From an uncultured bacterium (GTDB lineage: Bacteria; Planctomycetota; JAJSAM01; JAJVHW01), in assembly GCA_937996235.1 (NCBI GenBank), contig CALKVK010000006.1, forward strand, positions 343,535-407,534: a stretch of 64,000 nucleotides of DNA. Reading direction: 5' to 3'. Below, one piece after another: positions 8,794 to 16,657 of the stretch (the first letter of the stretch is position 1; each line of letters starts with the position of its first letter). The notes below the pieces were generated by a model, which did not search any database, was not told the origin of the DNA, and worked only from the letters and a program-made list of their open reading frames with translations. The translations under genes and the position numbers were made by a program.

Positions 8794-9785
8794 AGGCGTT
8801 CCGCTACGTACGGCCCGCGTCGCTGGCCGCCGCCGCGCGCGCCGCCGCGCACGAGGGCGCGGTGCTGAAGGCGGGCGGCACCGACCTGCTCGACCGCATG
8901 AAGGAGCGCGTCACCGCACCCGACGACGTCGTCGCCGTCGGCGAGGCGGGCGACGCGTCGCGCGCGATCGTGGTGGACGCGGACGGCACGCTCGCGATCG
9001 GCGCGTTCGCGACGCTCGCGGACGTCGCCGCGTCGCCCCACGTGCGGAGCCGCCTCGCGGCGCTCGCGGCGGCGGCCGAGCTGGCTGCGAGCCCGCAGAT
9101 CCGGCACCGTGCGACCGTCGGCGGGAACCTCTGCCAGCGCTCGCGCTGCGGCTACTACCGGCTGCTCTCGTTCCCGTGCCTGCGGCGCGGCGACGCGACG
9201 TGCCCGGTGCTCGAGGAGGGCGCTGTGCAGGAGCACGCGGCGCTGTTCGGGAACGACGCGTGCGCGTCGTCGCACCCCTCGAGTCTCGCGCCGGTGCTGT
9301 GCGCCGCCGGCGCGCGCGTCGTCGTGCACGGCGGCGACGCGCCGGTCACGCGCGAGCTCGCGACGTTCTGGCGCGCGCCCGCCCGCGGCGACGACTCCGA
9401 CGTGGACCTCGCACCGGGCGCGGTCGTCGCCGAGCTGCGCGTGCCGCCGCTCGCGGCGCGGAGCGGCGTCGCGTACGAGGAGGTGCGGCAGCGGGCGGCC
9501 TTCGACTGGGCGCTCGCGTCGTGCGCGGCGCGCATCGCGCTCGACGGCGAGGGACGCATCGCCGACGCCGCGGTGTGGCTCGGCTCCGTCGCGCCCGCAC
9601 CGTTCCGCGCCGCGGGCGCGGAAGCGGCGCTGCGTGGGAAGAGTCCCGTCGCCGGGGCGTTCGACGCCGCGGCCGCCGCGGCCCTCGCGGGCGCGCGGCC
9701 GCTCCCCGGCAACGCGTACAAGGCGGACCTCGTGCGCGTGGTGGTGCGCCGCGCGCTCGTGCGCGCCGCGGAGGGTGTGCGATGA
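8790..9785 (+). CDS. FAD-binding subunit with an extra [4Fe-4S] motif
   Basis: A 331-residue FAD subunit of the same enzyme. FAD contacts are KAGGTDLLDRMKERV (about residue 29) and ATVGGNLCQRSRCGYYR (about residue 110). The cysteines in NLCQRSRCGYYR, then in FPCLRRGDATCPV, match the PaoB/YagS type, which carries an additional [4Fe-4S] cluster, and are absent from ordinary xanthine dehydrogenase FAD domains. The start codon overlaps the stop of the Mo subunit and its own stop overlaps the next start, so the subunits are translationally coupled. The gene order FeS-Mo-FAD differs from E. coli paoABC (FeS-FAD-Mo). Confidence 0.9.
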   Translation: MKAFRYVRPASLAAAARAAAHEGAVLKAGGTDLLDRMKERVTAPDDVVAVGEAGDASRAIVVDADGTLAIGAFATLADVAASPHVRSRLAALAAAAELAASPQIRHRATVGGNLCQRSRCGYYRLLSFPCLRRGDATCPVLEEGAVQEHAALFGNDACASSHPSSLAPVLCAAGARVVVHGGDAPVTRELATFWRAPARGDDSDVDLAPGAVVAELRVPPLAARSGVAYEEVRQRAAFDWALASCAARIALDGEGRIADAAVWLGSVAPAPFRAAGAEAALRGKSPVAGAFDAAAAAALAGARPLPGNAYKADLVRVVVRRALVRAAEGVR

Positions 9786-10024
9786 GCGCGCGCGACGAAC
9801 TCCGGGCGACGCTGCGCGTGCGCTGCCGTCAGCTCTGCACGAAGGCCGCCGCGTATCCGTTCCCGGACGCGTACGCGACGCCGAACCCCTACGACACCGC
9901 GGTCTGGTGGTGCGCGCGCACGACCGAGGCGCTCGGACCCGACGGCTCCGCCGCCGGCCCGGGCGCGTGCGACGCGCCGGGCCGCCCCTGCTACGAGCCG
10001 CCCGCGCGGCCGGGGAGTGCGTGA
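9782..10024 (+). CDS. Small Cys-containing protein coupled to the molybdenum hydroxylase
   Basis: An 80-residue protein that I do not recognise. It starts in an ATGA overlap with the FAD subunit and ends in a TGATG overlap with the next gene, which is the main support that it is real. It has five cysteines (RVRCRQLC near residues 14-19, WWCART about 44, and ACDAPGRPC near the C-terminus) and a short aromatic segment, YPFPDAYATPNPYDTAVWW. The C-terminal 30 residues are Gly/Pro-rich. Position suggests a metal- or cofactor-related helper or an extra small subunit of the hydroxylase; that is inference only. Confidence 0.65.
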   Translation: MSARDELRATLRVRCRQLCTKAAAYPFPDAYATPNPYDTAVWWCARTTEALGPDGSAAGPGACDAPGRPCYEPPARPGSA

Positions 10025-11016
10025 TGCGTGCGCTCGTCGCCACGGGCCACGGCGGACCCGAGGTGCTCGCGCTGCGCGACGACCATCCCGAGCCGGTCCC
10101 CGGCCCTCACGACCTGCTCGTCGCGGTGCGCGCCTGCGGCCTGAACCCCGTGGACGTGAAGGTGCGCGAGGGACGCTACGGCGCGCGCGAGCAGCCCTAC
10201 GTGCTCGGCTACGACGTCTGCGGCGTCGTGCGCGCGGTCGGCTCGGCCGTCGGCGACTTCGCGCCGGGCGACAGCGTGTACGTCTCGCCCGGGCGGCTGC
10301 GCGACGGCGGCTACGCGGAGCTCGTCTGCGTCGATGCGCGACTCGCCGCGCACAAGCCGGCGCGTCTCGACCACGTCGCCGCCGCCGCGCTGCCGCTCGT
10401 CGTCCTGACCGCATGGGAGGCGCTGCTCGACCGTGCGCGCATCCACGCGGGCGAGACGGTGCTCGTGCACGCGGGCGCGGGCGGCGTCGGACACGTCGCG
10501 CTGCAGCTCGCGCGGCACCGGCGCGCGCGGGTGCTCACGACGGCGAGCCGCCCCGAGACGCAGGCGCTCTGCCGCGAGCTCGGCGCGCACGTCGTCATCG
10601 ACCACCGCAGCGAAGACTTCGTCGCGCGCGTGCTCGAGGAGACCGGCGGCCGCGGCGCCGAGGTCGTGTTCGACACGGTCGGCGGCGAGACGTTCGACCG
10701 CTCGCTCGAGTGCGTGGCGCTGAACGGCCGCATGGTGACGATCGTCGCGAACGAGAGCCGCGTCATCTCGCAGCGCCTGTTCCAGCGCAACGCGACGCTG
10801 ATCTACGAGTACATGGGAGTGCCGGGCATCCACGGCGTCGGCTTCGAGCGGCAGGCGGAGATCCTGCGGCTCGCGGCCGGACTCGCCGATGCCGGCGCGC
10901 TGCGTCCGCACGTCTCGCGCGTCGTCGCGCTCGAGGAGGTGCCGTCGGCGCTCGCCGAGATCGCCGCGGGGCGCGCGATCGGGAAGTTCGTCGCGCGGAT
11001 CGCCGAGGCGGACTGA
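10024..11016 (+). CDS. Zinc-free quinone oxidoreductase-like dehydrogenase (MDR family)
   Basis: A 330-residue medium-chain dehydrogenase/reductase. The N-terminal GroES-like domain has ACGLNPVDVKVREG, a quinone-oxidoreductase signature without the catalytic zinc cysteine, and GYDVCGVVRAVG. The Rossmann domain binds NADPH through HAGAGGVGHVALQLA (about residue 150). Such enzymes reduce quinones or conjugated enones with NADPH. The start overlaps the small upstream gene; the stop is followed 4 bases later by an ABC ATPase, so it is co-transcribed with the hydroxylase. It could process the product of that enzyme, but no direct evidence shows this. Confidence 0.88.
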   Translation: MRALVATGHGGPEVLALRDDHPEPVPGPHDLLVAVRACGLNPVDVKVREGRYGAREQPYVLGYDVCGVVRAVGSAVGDFAPGDSVYVSPGRLRDGGYAELVCVDARLAAHKPARLDHVAAAALPLVVLTAWEALLDRARIHAGETVLVHAGAGGVGHVALQLARHRRARVLTTASRPETQALCRELGAHVVIDHRSEDFVARVLEETGGRGAEVVFDTVGGETFDRSLECVALNGRMVTIVANESRVISQRLFQRNATLIYEYMGVPGIHGVGFERQAEILRLAAGLADAGALRPHVSRVVALEEVPSALAEIAAGRAIGKFVARIAEAD

Positions 11017-11020
11017 CGCG

Positions 11021-11698
11021 GTGCCGCTCCTGCGCGTCCGCGACCTGCGGAAGTCGTTCCGCCGGCCCGAGGGCGACGAGCAGCTCGTGCTCGACGTGCC
11101 CGCGTTCGACGTGGAGGAGCACGAGCACGTCGCGCTGCGCGGCGCGAGCGGCTCCGGGAAGACGACGCTCCTGCACGTGATCGCGGGGCTGCTGCGTCCC
11201 GACGCGGGGTCGGTCGTGGTCGCCGACACGGACCTGACGCGGCTCGGCGAGGCGCAGCGCGACGCCTTCCGCGCGCGGCACATCGGGTACGTGTTCCAGT
11301 CGTTCCACCTGCTGCCCGGCCACGGCGCGCTCGAGAACGTGCTGCTCGGCATGCTGTTCGGTCCGGGCCCGGACCCCGCGTTCGCGCGCGAGCTGCTCGT
11401 GGAACTCGGACTCGGCGACCGCCTGGGACACCGCCCCGCGCAGCTCTCGGTCGGGCAGCAGCAGCGCGTCGCGCTGGCGCGCGCCCTCGCGAACCGTCCG
11501 CGGCTGGTGCTCGCGGACGAGCCGACGGGGAGTCTCGACGCGCGCAGCGCGGGCGTGGCGCTGCGGCTCCTGCGCGAGTCGTGCACGCGCCACGGCGCCG
11601 CGCTGCTCGTCGTCTCGCACGACGCGAACGTGCTCGGCGCGTTCCCGCGCGTGCTCGACCTCGCGGACGTCAACCGCGCCGCGGTGGTGGGCGCGTGA
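11021..11698 (+). CDS. ABC transporter ATP-binding protein (LolD/MacB type)
   Basis: A 225-residue ATPase with GASGSGKTTLLHVIAG (Walker A), YVFQSFHLLPG (Q-loop), a slightly altered signature LSVGQQQRVALARAL (usual LSGGQ), LVLADEPTGSLDARS (Walker B) and SHD (H-loop). LVLADEPTGSLD is typical of the LolD/MacB/FtsE group, which power transport or mechanical work across the periplasm. I use the GTG at 11021, 4 bases after the upstream stop, where similarity begins. It overlaps the permease by 4 bases (GTGA). Confidence 0.92.
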   Translation: MPLLRVRDLRKSFRRPEGDEQLVLDVPAFDVEEHEHVALRGASGSGKTTLLHVIAGLLRPDAGSVVVADTDLTRLGEAQRDAFRARHIGYVFQSFHLLPGHGALENVLLGMLFGPGPDPAFARELLVELGLGDRLGHRPAQLSVGQQQRVALARALANRPRLVLADEPTGSLDARSAGVALRLLRESCTRHGAALLVVSHDANVLGAFPRVLDLADVNRAAVVGA

Positions 11699-12963
11699 GC
11701 GTGCTGACGCGTCTGCGCGGGCTGCTCCTCATCGTGCGCCGCAGTCTGCGGGAGCATCTGCTCTCGACGCTCGTGACCGCACTCTCGGCGGCGCTCGGCG
11801 TCGGTCTCGTGACGGCCGTGTTCTGTCTCGCGGAGCAGTCGCGCGCCGCGTTCACGGGCGGTGCGCTCGGCTTCGACGCGGTGCTCGGCGCGCGCGGCAG
11901 CCGCGTGCAGCTCGTGCTGAACTCCGTGTTCCACCTCGAGACGTCGCCGGGCAACCTGCCGTGGTCGGCGTACACCGACATCGCCGCGCGCCGCGGCGTC
12001 GCGGCGGCGATCCCGCTCGTCACCGGCGACAACGTGCGCGGGTTCCGCGTCGTCGGCACGTCGCCCGAGTTCTTCGCCGTCGCGGAGCGCGCGCCGGGTG
12101 AGCCGCCGGCGCTGCTCGCCGGGCGCGTCTTCGAGCCGGAGCGCCGCGAGGCCGTGCTCGGCGCGTCCGCGGCGCGCGGCACCGGCCTCCGCGTCGGCGC
12201 GCGCTTCCACGTCACGCACGACGTCTCGGAGCACGGGCACGAGCACGCCGAGGAGTTCGTGGTGGTGGGGGTGCTCGCGGACACGGGCACGCCGGCGGAC
12301 CGCGTGGTGTGGCTGCCGCTCGAGGCGGTGTTCCGCCTCGACTCGCACGTGCTGCGCGGCGGCGGCACGGAGTACCGGCCGCAGGACGGCGTGCCGATCC
12401 CCGACTCCGCGAAGGAGCTGAGCGCGGTGCTGCTGCGGCTGCGCGACCCCGTCGTCGGACTCGGCCTCGACAACGAGATCAACCGCGTCGGCGACCGCGC
12501 GACGCTCGCGTGGCCGGTGGACCGCACCGTCGCCGAGCTGTTCGAGAGCCTCGGGTGGGTCAGCGGCGTGCTGCGCGTCGTCGCGTACCTGGTGATGCTG
12601 CTCGCGGCGGCGTCGATCCTCGCGAGTCTGCACAACACGCTGCGCGAGCGCCGGCGCGAGTTCGCGGTGCTGCGCGCGCTCGGCGCACGGCGCCGCGACG
12701 TGTTCGCCGTGGTCGTGCTCGAGTCCACGGCGATCGCGTTCCTCGGCGCGCTCCTCGGGCTGGCCGTGCACGTGGGCGTGCTCGCTCTCGCCGCGAGCGT
12801 GGTGCGCGGCGCGACCGGTGTCTTCGTGGACGTGTTCGCGTGGCACCCCGTGCTCGTCCTCGCGCCGCTCGGCATGACGGCGCTCGGCGCGTGCGCGGGT
12901 CTGCTGCCGGCCGCCGAGGCGTACGCGACGGACGTCGCGGCCAACCTGCAGCGAGCGACGTGA
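11695..12963 (+). CDS. FtsX/MacB-type ABC permease
   Basis: A 422-residue protein with one N-terminal membrane helix (about residues 20-42), a periplasmic MacB-PCD-like domain of about 240 residues, and three C-terminal helices (about 290-320, 340-370 and 385-410) with the FtsX-family coupling region HNTLRERRREFAVLRALGA. It pairs with the ATPase whose stop it overlaps. The periplasmic domain contains a His-rich loop, EHGHEHAEEF, which may bind a metal. Substrate unknown: lipoprotein sorting, lipid export and signalling are all possible for this family. Confidence 0.88.
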   Translation: MSVLTRLRGLLLIVRRSLREHLLSTLVTALSAALGVGLVTAVFCLAEQSRAAFTGGALGFDAVLGARGSRVQLVLNSVFHLETSPGNLPWSAYTDIAARRGVAAAIPLVTGDNVRGFRVVGTSPEFFAVAERAPGEPPALLAGRVFEPERREAVLGASAARGTGLRVGARFHVTHDVSEHGHEHAEEFVVVGVLADTGTPADRVVWLPLEAVFRLDSHVLRGGGTEYRPQDGVPIPDSAKELSAVLLRLRDPVVGLGLDNEINRVGDRATLAWPVDRTVAELFESLGWVSGVLRVVAYLVMLLAAASILASLHNTLRERRREFAVLRALGARRRDVFAVVVLESTAIAFLGALLGLAVHVGVLALAASVVRGATGVFVDVFAWHPVLVLAPLGMTALGACAGLLPAAEAYATDVAANLQRAT

Positions 12964-14204
12964 AGGAGCGCGTCGTCCGCCTGCTCGCCCCGCCCGGGTC
13001 GTCGACGACCGAGCGCCTGCTGCGCGTCCTCGGGCTGCTGCTGTTCCTCGGCCTCGGCGTGCGCTGCGGACTGAAGGCGCACGAGGGCAGCTACGACTTC
13101 GACGGCTTCCACCGCGCGGCCGAGCACGTGCTCGCGCAGCACCGCGTGCTCGACGCCGAGAACGTCGCGCGCTACCTGCCGCACTTCCAGGTGCTGCACG
13201 TGCCGTTCGCGCTGCTGCCGGTCGCCGCCGCGGGCGTGCTCTGGTACCTCCTCTCCGTCGCCGCGCTCGTGGCGACGCCGCGCGAGCTCGAGCGCCTCTC
13301 GGGCGTGGCGCCGCGCGCGCAGTGGCCCGCGTGGTTCGTCGCGGCGCCGTACGTGATCGACAACCTCGCGCTCGGTCAGAGCGGACCGGTGCTGCTCTGG
13401 GCGACGCTCGCCGGGGTGAACGCGTGCCGCGGCGCGGCGCCCGTCCGCGGCGGCGCGCTGCTCGGCCTCGCCGCGCTCTTCAAGGTGCCCGTCGTCGCGC
13501 TCGCCGCGCCGGCGCTCCTCCTCGGCGGCGTGCGCCGCGGCGCACGGACGCTCGTCGGCATCGCGGCGGCGCTCTGCGTCACCAGCGCGGCGCTCGTCGC
13601 GTTCGTCGGCGTGGACGACGCGGCGGAGTCCACGGCGCGCTGGGTCGAGACGATCCGCACCAAGCAGTCGCCGCAGGGCATGGTCGAGCAGGACCAGTCG
13701 CTGCGCTCGAACAACCAGTCGCTGCCGATCACGCTCGCGCGGACGTTCGGCGACCTCGGCGGTGTGCGCGTGAAGAGTGCGGTGCGCCTCGCGCGCCGCC
13801 CGCTCCCGGAGATCTGGCGCGTCGCGTGGGTGACGGTCGCGCTGCTCGCCGTGCTCGGGCTTGCCGTGGTGAAGGTGGCAGAGCGCCGCGGCTTCGACCG
13901 CGAAGCGTGGCTCGTCGTCTTCTCGCTCGCGGCGCTCGGCATGCTGTTCGTCTCGCCGCTCGTCTGGACGCACTACTTCATGTGGGCGCTGCCGGCGCTC
14001 CTCGCGCTGCGCGCCGCGCCGCGCAAGCTCGTCGTCGCCGGCTGCATCTCGATCGCGGGGCTGGCGGTGCCGCCCGCGCGTGCGCTCGGCGTGCACCTAC
14101 TGCTCGCGATCGTGCTCTACGTCGCCGTCGCGGTCCGCTACCTGCGCGCGTACCTGCGCGCGCGCGACGCGAAGAGCGGGGACGCCTCCGTCGGGGACCG
14201 GTAG
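12960..14204 (+). CDS. Polytopic membrane glycosyltransferase, GT87/DUF2029 family
   Basis: A 414-residue integral membrane protein with around nine to ten hydrophobic helices and the early acidic segment YDFDGFHRAAEHVL, matching the DUF2029 group, whose actinobacterial members are polyprenyl-phosphate-mannose-dependent mannosyltransferases. GQSGPVLL and the late SPLVWTHYFMWALPAL are characteristic. The start is a GTG in a GTGA overlap with the permease gene; the first 20 residues are cytoplasmic. It probably adds a sugar to a lipid or surface molecule on the outer face of the membrane. It ends the overlapping run that begins at 5913. Confidence 0.75.
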   Translation: MKERVVRLLAPPGSSTTERLLRVLGLLLFLGLGVRCGLKAHEGSYDFDGFHRAAEHVLAQHRVLDAENVARYLPHFQVLHVPFALLPVAAAGVLWYLLSVAALVATPRELERLSGVAPRAQWPAWFVAAPYVIDNLALGQSGPVLLWATLAGVNACRGAAPVRGGALLGLAALFKVPVVALAAPALLLGGVRRGARTLVGIAAALCVTSAALVAFVGVDDAAESTARWVETIRTKQSPQGMVEQDQSLRSNNQSLPITLARTFGDLGGVRVKSAVRLARRPLPEIWRVAWVTVALLAVLGLAVVKVAERRGFDREAWLVVFSLAALGMLFVSPLVWTHYFMWALPALLALRAAPRKLVVAGCISIAGLAVPPARALGVHLLLAIVLYVAVAVRYLRAYLRARDAKSGDASVGDR

Positions 14205-14207
14205 CCT
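14202..14207 (+). promoter_or_regulatory. -10-like TAGCCT before the DUF3299 gene
   Basis: TAGCCT overlaps the stop codon of the GT87 gene and ends 9 bases before the GTG at 14217. No Shine-Dalgarno sequence is seen, which fits a leaderless or near-leaderless transcript. Confidence 0.35.
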
Positions 14208-14216
14208 CGGGCGACC

Positions 14217-15098
14217 GTGTCGCGCCGCGCCTGTCTCCCGTGGCTCCTCGTACTCGCCGCCGCGTGCGGTGACGACCTCGCCGTGCCCGTGGACGCCGAC
14301 GCGCGCGGCGAGAGCTTCGCCGCGGCGCCGCAGGGCGTGCCGGCGGAGACGCCGCCGCCCGCGCCGCACACCTCGCCCGCGCCGGCCGCGCCGCCCGTCG
14401 ATCCGACGCCCGCTGCGCCCGATCCGGCCGCCGCCGCGGCGGCCACGGAGCCGCCGCCCGCGCGCGCCGCGTCCGACGTCGCCATCGGCGACCCGACGGG
14501 GCCCGCGGAGCTCGTGCCGCCGCCGCCCGCCGAGACTCCCGCGCCCGCCGCGGAGGAGCCCGTCGCCGCAGCCGCGCCCGACGTCAAGCCGGGCGCGGCC
14601 GCGCAGACACACCCGAAGCCGAAGGCGCCCGAGCTCGTGGACGGCGTCTGGCACACGAGCTTCCTCTACCTCGGCGACTTCGACCCTGGCGTGGACGCGC
14701 TCGCGAGCGACAGCACCCTCGCCCAGCACACCGCGTCGACGACGAAGCCCGTCGACCACGAGCGCGGCGCGCGCGGCATCCCGGACGCCGTGCGCGCGCT
14801 CGACGGCAAGAAGGTCACGATCGAGGGCTTCATGATCCCACTGCGCTTCGAGAAGGGGCGCGTGCGCACGTTCTTCCTCTCGCGCTACATGATGAGCTGC
14901 TGCTTCGGCCTCGTCCCGAAGGCGAACGAGGTGATCTCGGTCGAGATGACGGGCGACGCGGGCGCGTACTACGACGCGTACATGCCGTTCGTCGTGACCG
15001 GCACGCTGTCGATCGTGGAGGCCGAGGAGAACCCCGAGTTCCTGCGCAGCATCTTCCGGCTGCAGGCGGACTCGTGCGTGTTCGCGGACGAGGAGTGA
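14217..15098 (+). CDS. Lipoprotein with a Pro/Ala-rich linker and DUF3299 domain
   Basis: A 293-residue protein. A lipoprotein signal (LPWLLVLAAACGDD) is followed by about 125 residues of Pro/Ala-rich low-complexity sequence that probably spans the envelope, and then a C-terminal DUF3299 domain from about residue 185, with VTIEGFMIPLRFEKGRV and YMMSCCFGLVPKANEVISVEM. DUF3299 is a periplasmic domain of unknown function, often near secretion or metal-handling genes; the CC pair is conserved. The GTG start gives the signal peptide the right length. The downstream peptidase gene starts 4 bases after the stop. Confidence 0.8.
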   Translation: MSRRACLPWLLVLAAACGDDLAVPVDADARGESFAAAPQGVPAETPPPAPHTSPAPAAPPVDPTPAAPDPAAAAAATEPPPARAASDVAIGDPTGPAELVPPPPAETPAPAAEEPVAAAAPDVKPGAAAQTHPKPKAPELVDGVWHTSFLYLGDFDPGVDALASDSTLAQHTASTTKPVDHERGARGIPDAVRALDGKKVTIEGFMIPLRFEKGRVRTFFLSRYMMSCCFGLVPKANEVISVEMTGDAGAYYDAYMPFVVTGTLSIVEAEENPEFLRSIFRLQADSCVFADEE

Positions 15099-15102
15099 CC
15101 CC

Positions 15103-15810
15103 GTGACGGCGAAGGACCCCGTGCGCCGGATCGTCGCCATGGGCGGCGGCGGCTTCCTGATGGACGGCGACGACACGCGCCTCGACGACTTCGTGCTGTC
15201 GCTCGCGGGGCGCGCGCGCCCGCGCGTCTGCCTGCTGCCGACCGCGAGCGGCGACTCCGACCGGATGGTCGCGCAGTTCCACCGCGCCTTCCAGGACCGC
15301 GACGTGGACGCGCGCCATCTGACGCTCTTCGGCCGGCCGCGCGCCGCGCTGCGCGACTACCTGCTCGCCGCGGACGTGATCTACGTGGGCGGCGGCAACA
15401 CCGCCAACATGCTGGCCGTCTGGCGCGCGCACCGCGTGGACGTGCACCTGCGCGAGGCGTGGGAGCGCGGAGTCGTGCTGACGGGCGTCAGCGCCGGCAT
15501 GCTGTGCTGGTTCGAGTGCGGCGTGACGGACTCGTTCGGGCGCCTCGCGCCCCTGCGCGACGGCCTCGGCCTCCTGCCCGGCAGCGCGTGCCCGCACTAC
15601 GACGGCGAGGCCGACCGCCGTCCGACGTACCACCACCTGCTCGCGCAGGGCTTCCCGGCGGGCTACGCGGCCGACGACGGCGCCGCGCTCGTGTTCCGCG
15701 GGACGGAGCTCGAGGCGTGCGTCGCCTCGCGCCCGGGCGCCGGCTGCTACCGCGTCGCCGCCGACGGCGGCTCGGTGGCCGAGGAGGCGCTCCTCACGCG
15801 CCCGCTCTGA
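15103..15810 (+). CDS. Peptidase E / cyanophycinase-like serine peptidase (family S51)
   Basis: A 235-residue cytoplasmic protein with the S51 layout: VAMGGGGF near the N-terminus, DVIYVGGGNTANML, the nucleophilic serine in LTGVSAGMLCWF (about residue 130) and a conserved histidine in ACPHYDGEADRR. The family cleaves Asp-X dipeptides (PepE) or cyanophycin. Length and the PHYDGE segment fit the PepE branch better than cyanophycinase. It starts with GTG 4 bases after the DUF3299 gene, so the two are probably co-transcribed. Confidence 0.85.
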   Translation: MTAKDPVRRIVAMGGGGFLMDGDDTRLDDFVLSLAGRARPRVCLLPTASGDSDRMVAQFHRAFQDRDVDARHLTLFGRPRAALRDYLLAADVIYVGGGNTANMLAVWRAHRVDVHLREAWERGVVLTGVSAGMLCWFECGVTDSFGRLAPLRDGLGLLPGSACPHYDGEADRRPTYHHLLAQGFPAGYAADDGAALVFRGTELEACVASRPGAGCYRVAADGGSVAEEALLTRPL

Positions 15811-15934
15811 CGGCGCCGCGCCGCGGCGGCGCGGGTTCAGTGCGAATTCGTGCGGTGCGGCCGACGCGCGGCCGACAATCTGCCCCCTGTCCGGACGGAC
15901 CCAGTCCCGGACGGCGCCCGCGGACGGACGTGGC

Positions 15935-16648
15935 ATGCAGCGCCAGCTCGACCTGAGCATCCTCCGGCAGCCGGACGACACCACGTGCGGGCCCACCAGC
16001 CTCCACGCGGTCTATGCGTACTACGGCGACGACGTCGCGCTCGACCAGGTGATCAAGGAGGTGCCGCGTCTGCCGCACGGCGGCACGCTCGCCGTGCACC
16101 TCGGCTGCCACGCGCTCGCGCGCGGATACCGCGTGCGCCTCTGGTCGTACAACCTGCAGGTGATGGACCCGACGTGGTTCACGCGACCGGGGATCGACCT
16201 CGCGGAGCGGCTGCGCGAGCGCCGCGACGCCCGCGAGGGCAAGCGCCTGCGCGCGTCGTGCGACGCGTACCTCGAGTTCCTGCGCCGCGGCGGCGAGGTC
16301 GTGTTCGAGGACCTGACGCCGGAGCTGGTGCAGAGCCACCTGCAGCGCGACGTGCCGGTGCTCGCCGGGCTCTCGTCCACGTACCTCTACCGCGCGATGC
16401 GCGAGGTGGGGCCGGACGACGACGACGTGCGCGGCGACCCGCAGGGGCACTTCGTCGTCGTGTACGGCTACTCGGCGGGCGGGCGGCTCGTGCATGTGGC
16501 GGACCCGCTCGGGTCGAGCCCGCTGCACCGCGGCGAGCACAAGTACCACGTCTCGGCAGACCGGCTGGTGTGCGCGATCCTGCTCGGCGTGCTGACCTAC
16601 GACGGCAACCTGCTGGTCGTGGAGCCCGCCGAGGACCGCGCGGGATAG
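15935..16648 (+). CDS. Papain-like / C39-type cysteine peptidase of the amidoligase cluster
   Basis: A 237-residue protein without a signal peptide. The catalytic cysteine is in RQPDDTTCGPTSLHAVYAYY (about residue 19), the histidine in GHFVVVYGYSAGG (about residue 173), and the aspartate in HVADPLGS: the C39-like order Cys-His-Asp. It stands alone, not fused to an ABC transporter as in bacteriocin exporters. The next gene, an ATP-grasp ligase, starts 9 bases downstream. In this setting it may cut a peptide or isopeptide linkage made by the ligases, or process a precursor. A GACAAT element lies about 45 bases before the ATG. Confidence 0.82.
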   Translation: MQRQLDLSILRQPDDTTCGPTSLHAVYAYYGDDVALDQVIKEVPRLPHGGTLAVHLGCHALARGYRVRLWSYNLQVMDPTWFTRPGIDLAERLRERRDAREGKRLRASCDAYLEFLRRGGEVVFEDLTPELVQSHLQRDVPVLAGLSSTYLYRAMREVGPDDDDVRGDPQGHFVVVYGYSAGGRLVHVADPLGSSPLHRGEHKYHVSADRLVCAILLGVLTYDGNLLVVEPAEDRAG

Positions 16649-16657
16649 GCGGGTGCG

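Noticed and set aside
15103..15810. Cyanophycinase
   Set aside because: The serine motif and size fit family S51 in general, but no cyanophycin synthetase is nearby and the PepE-like segments are clearer.
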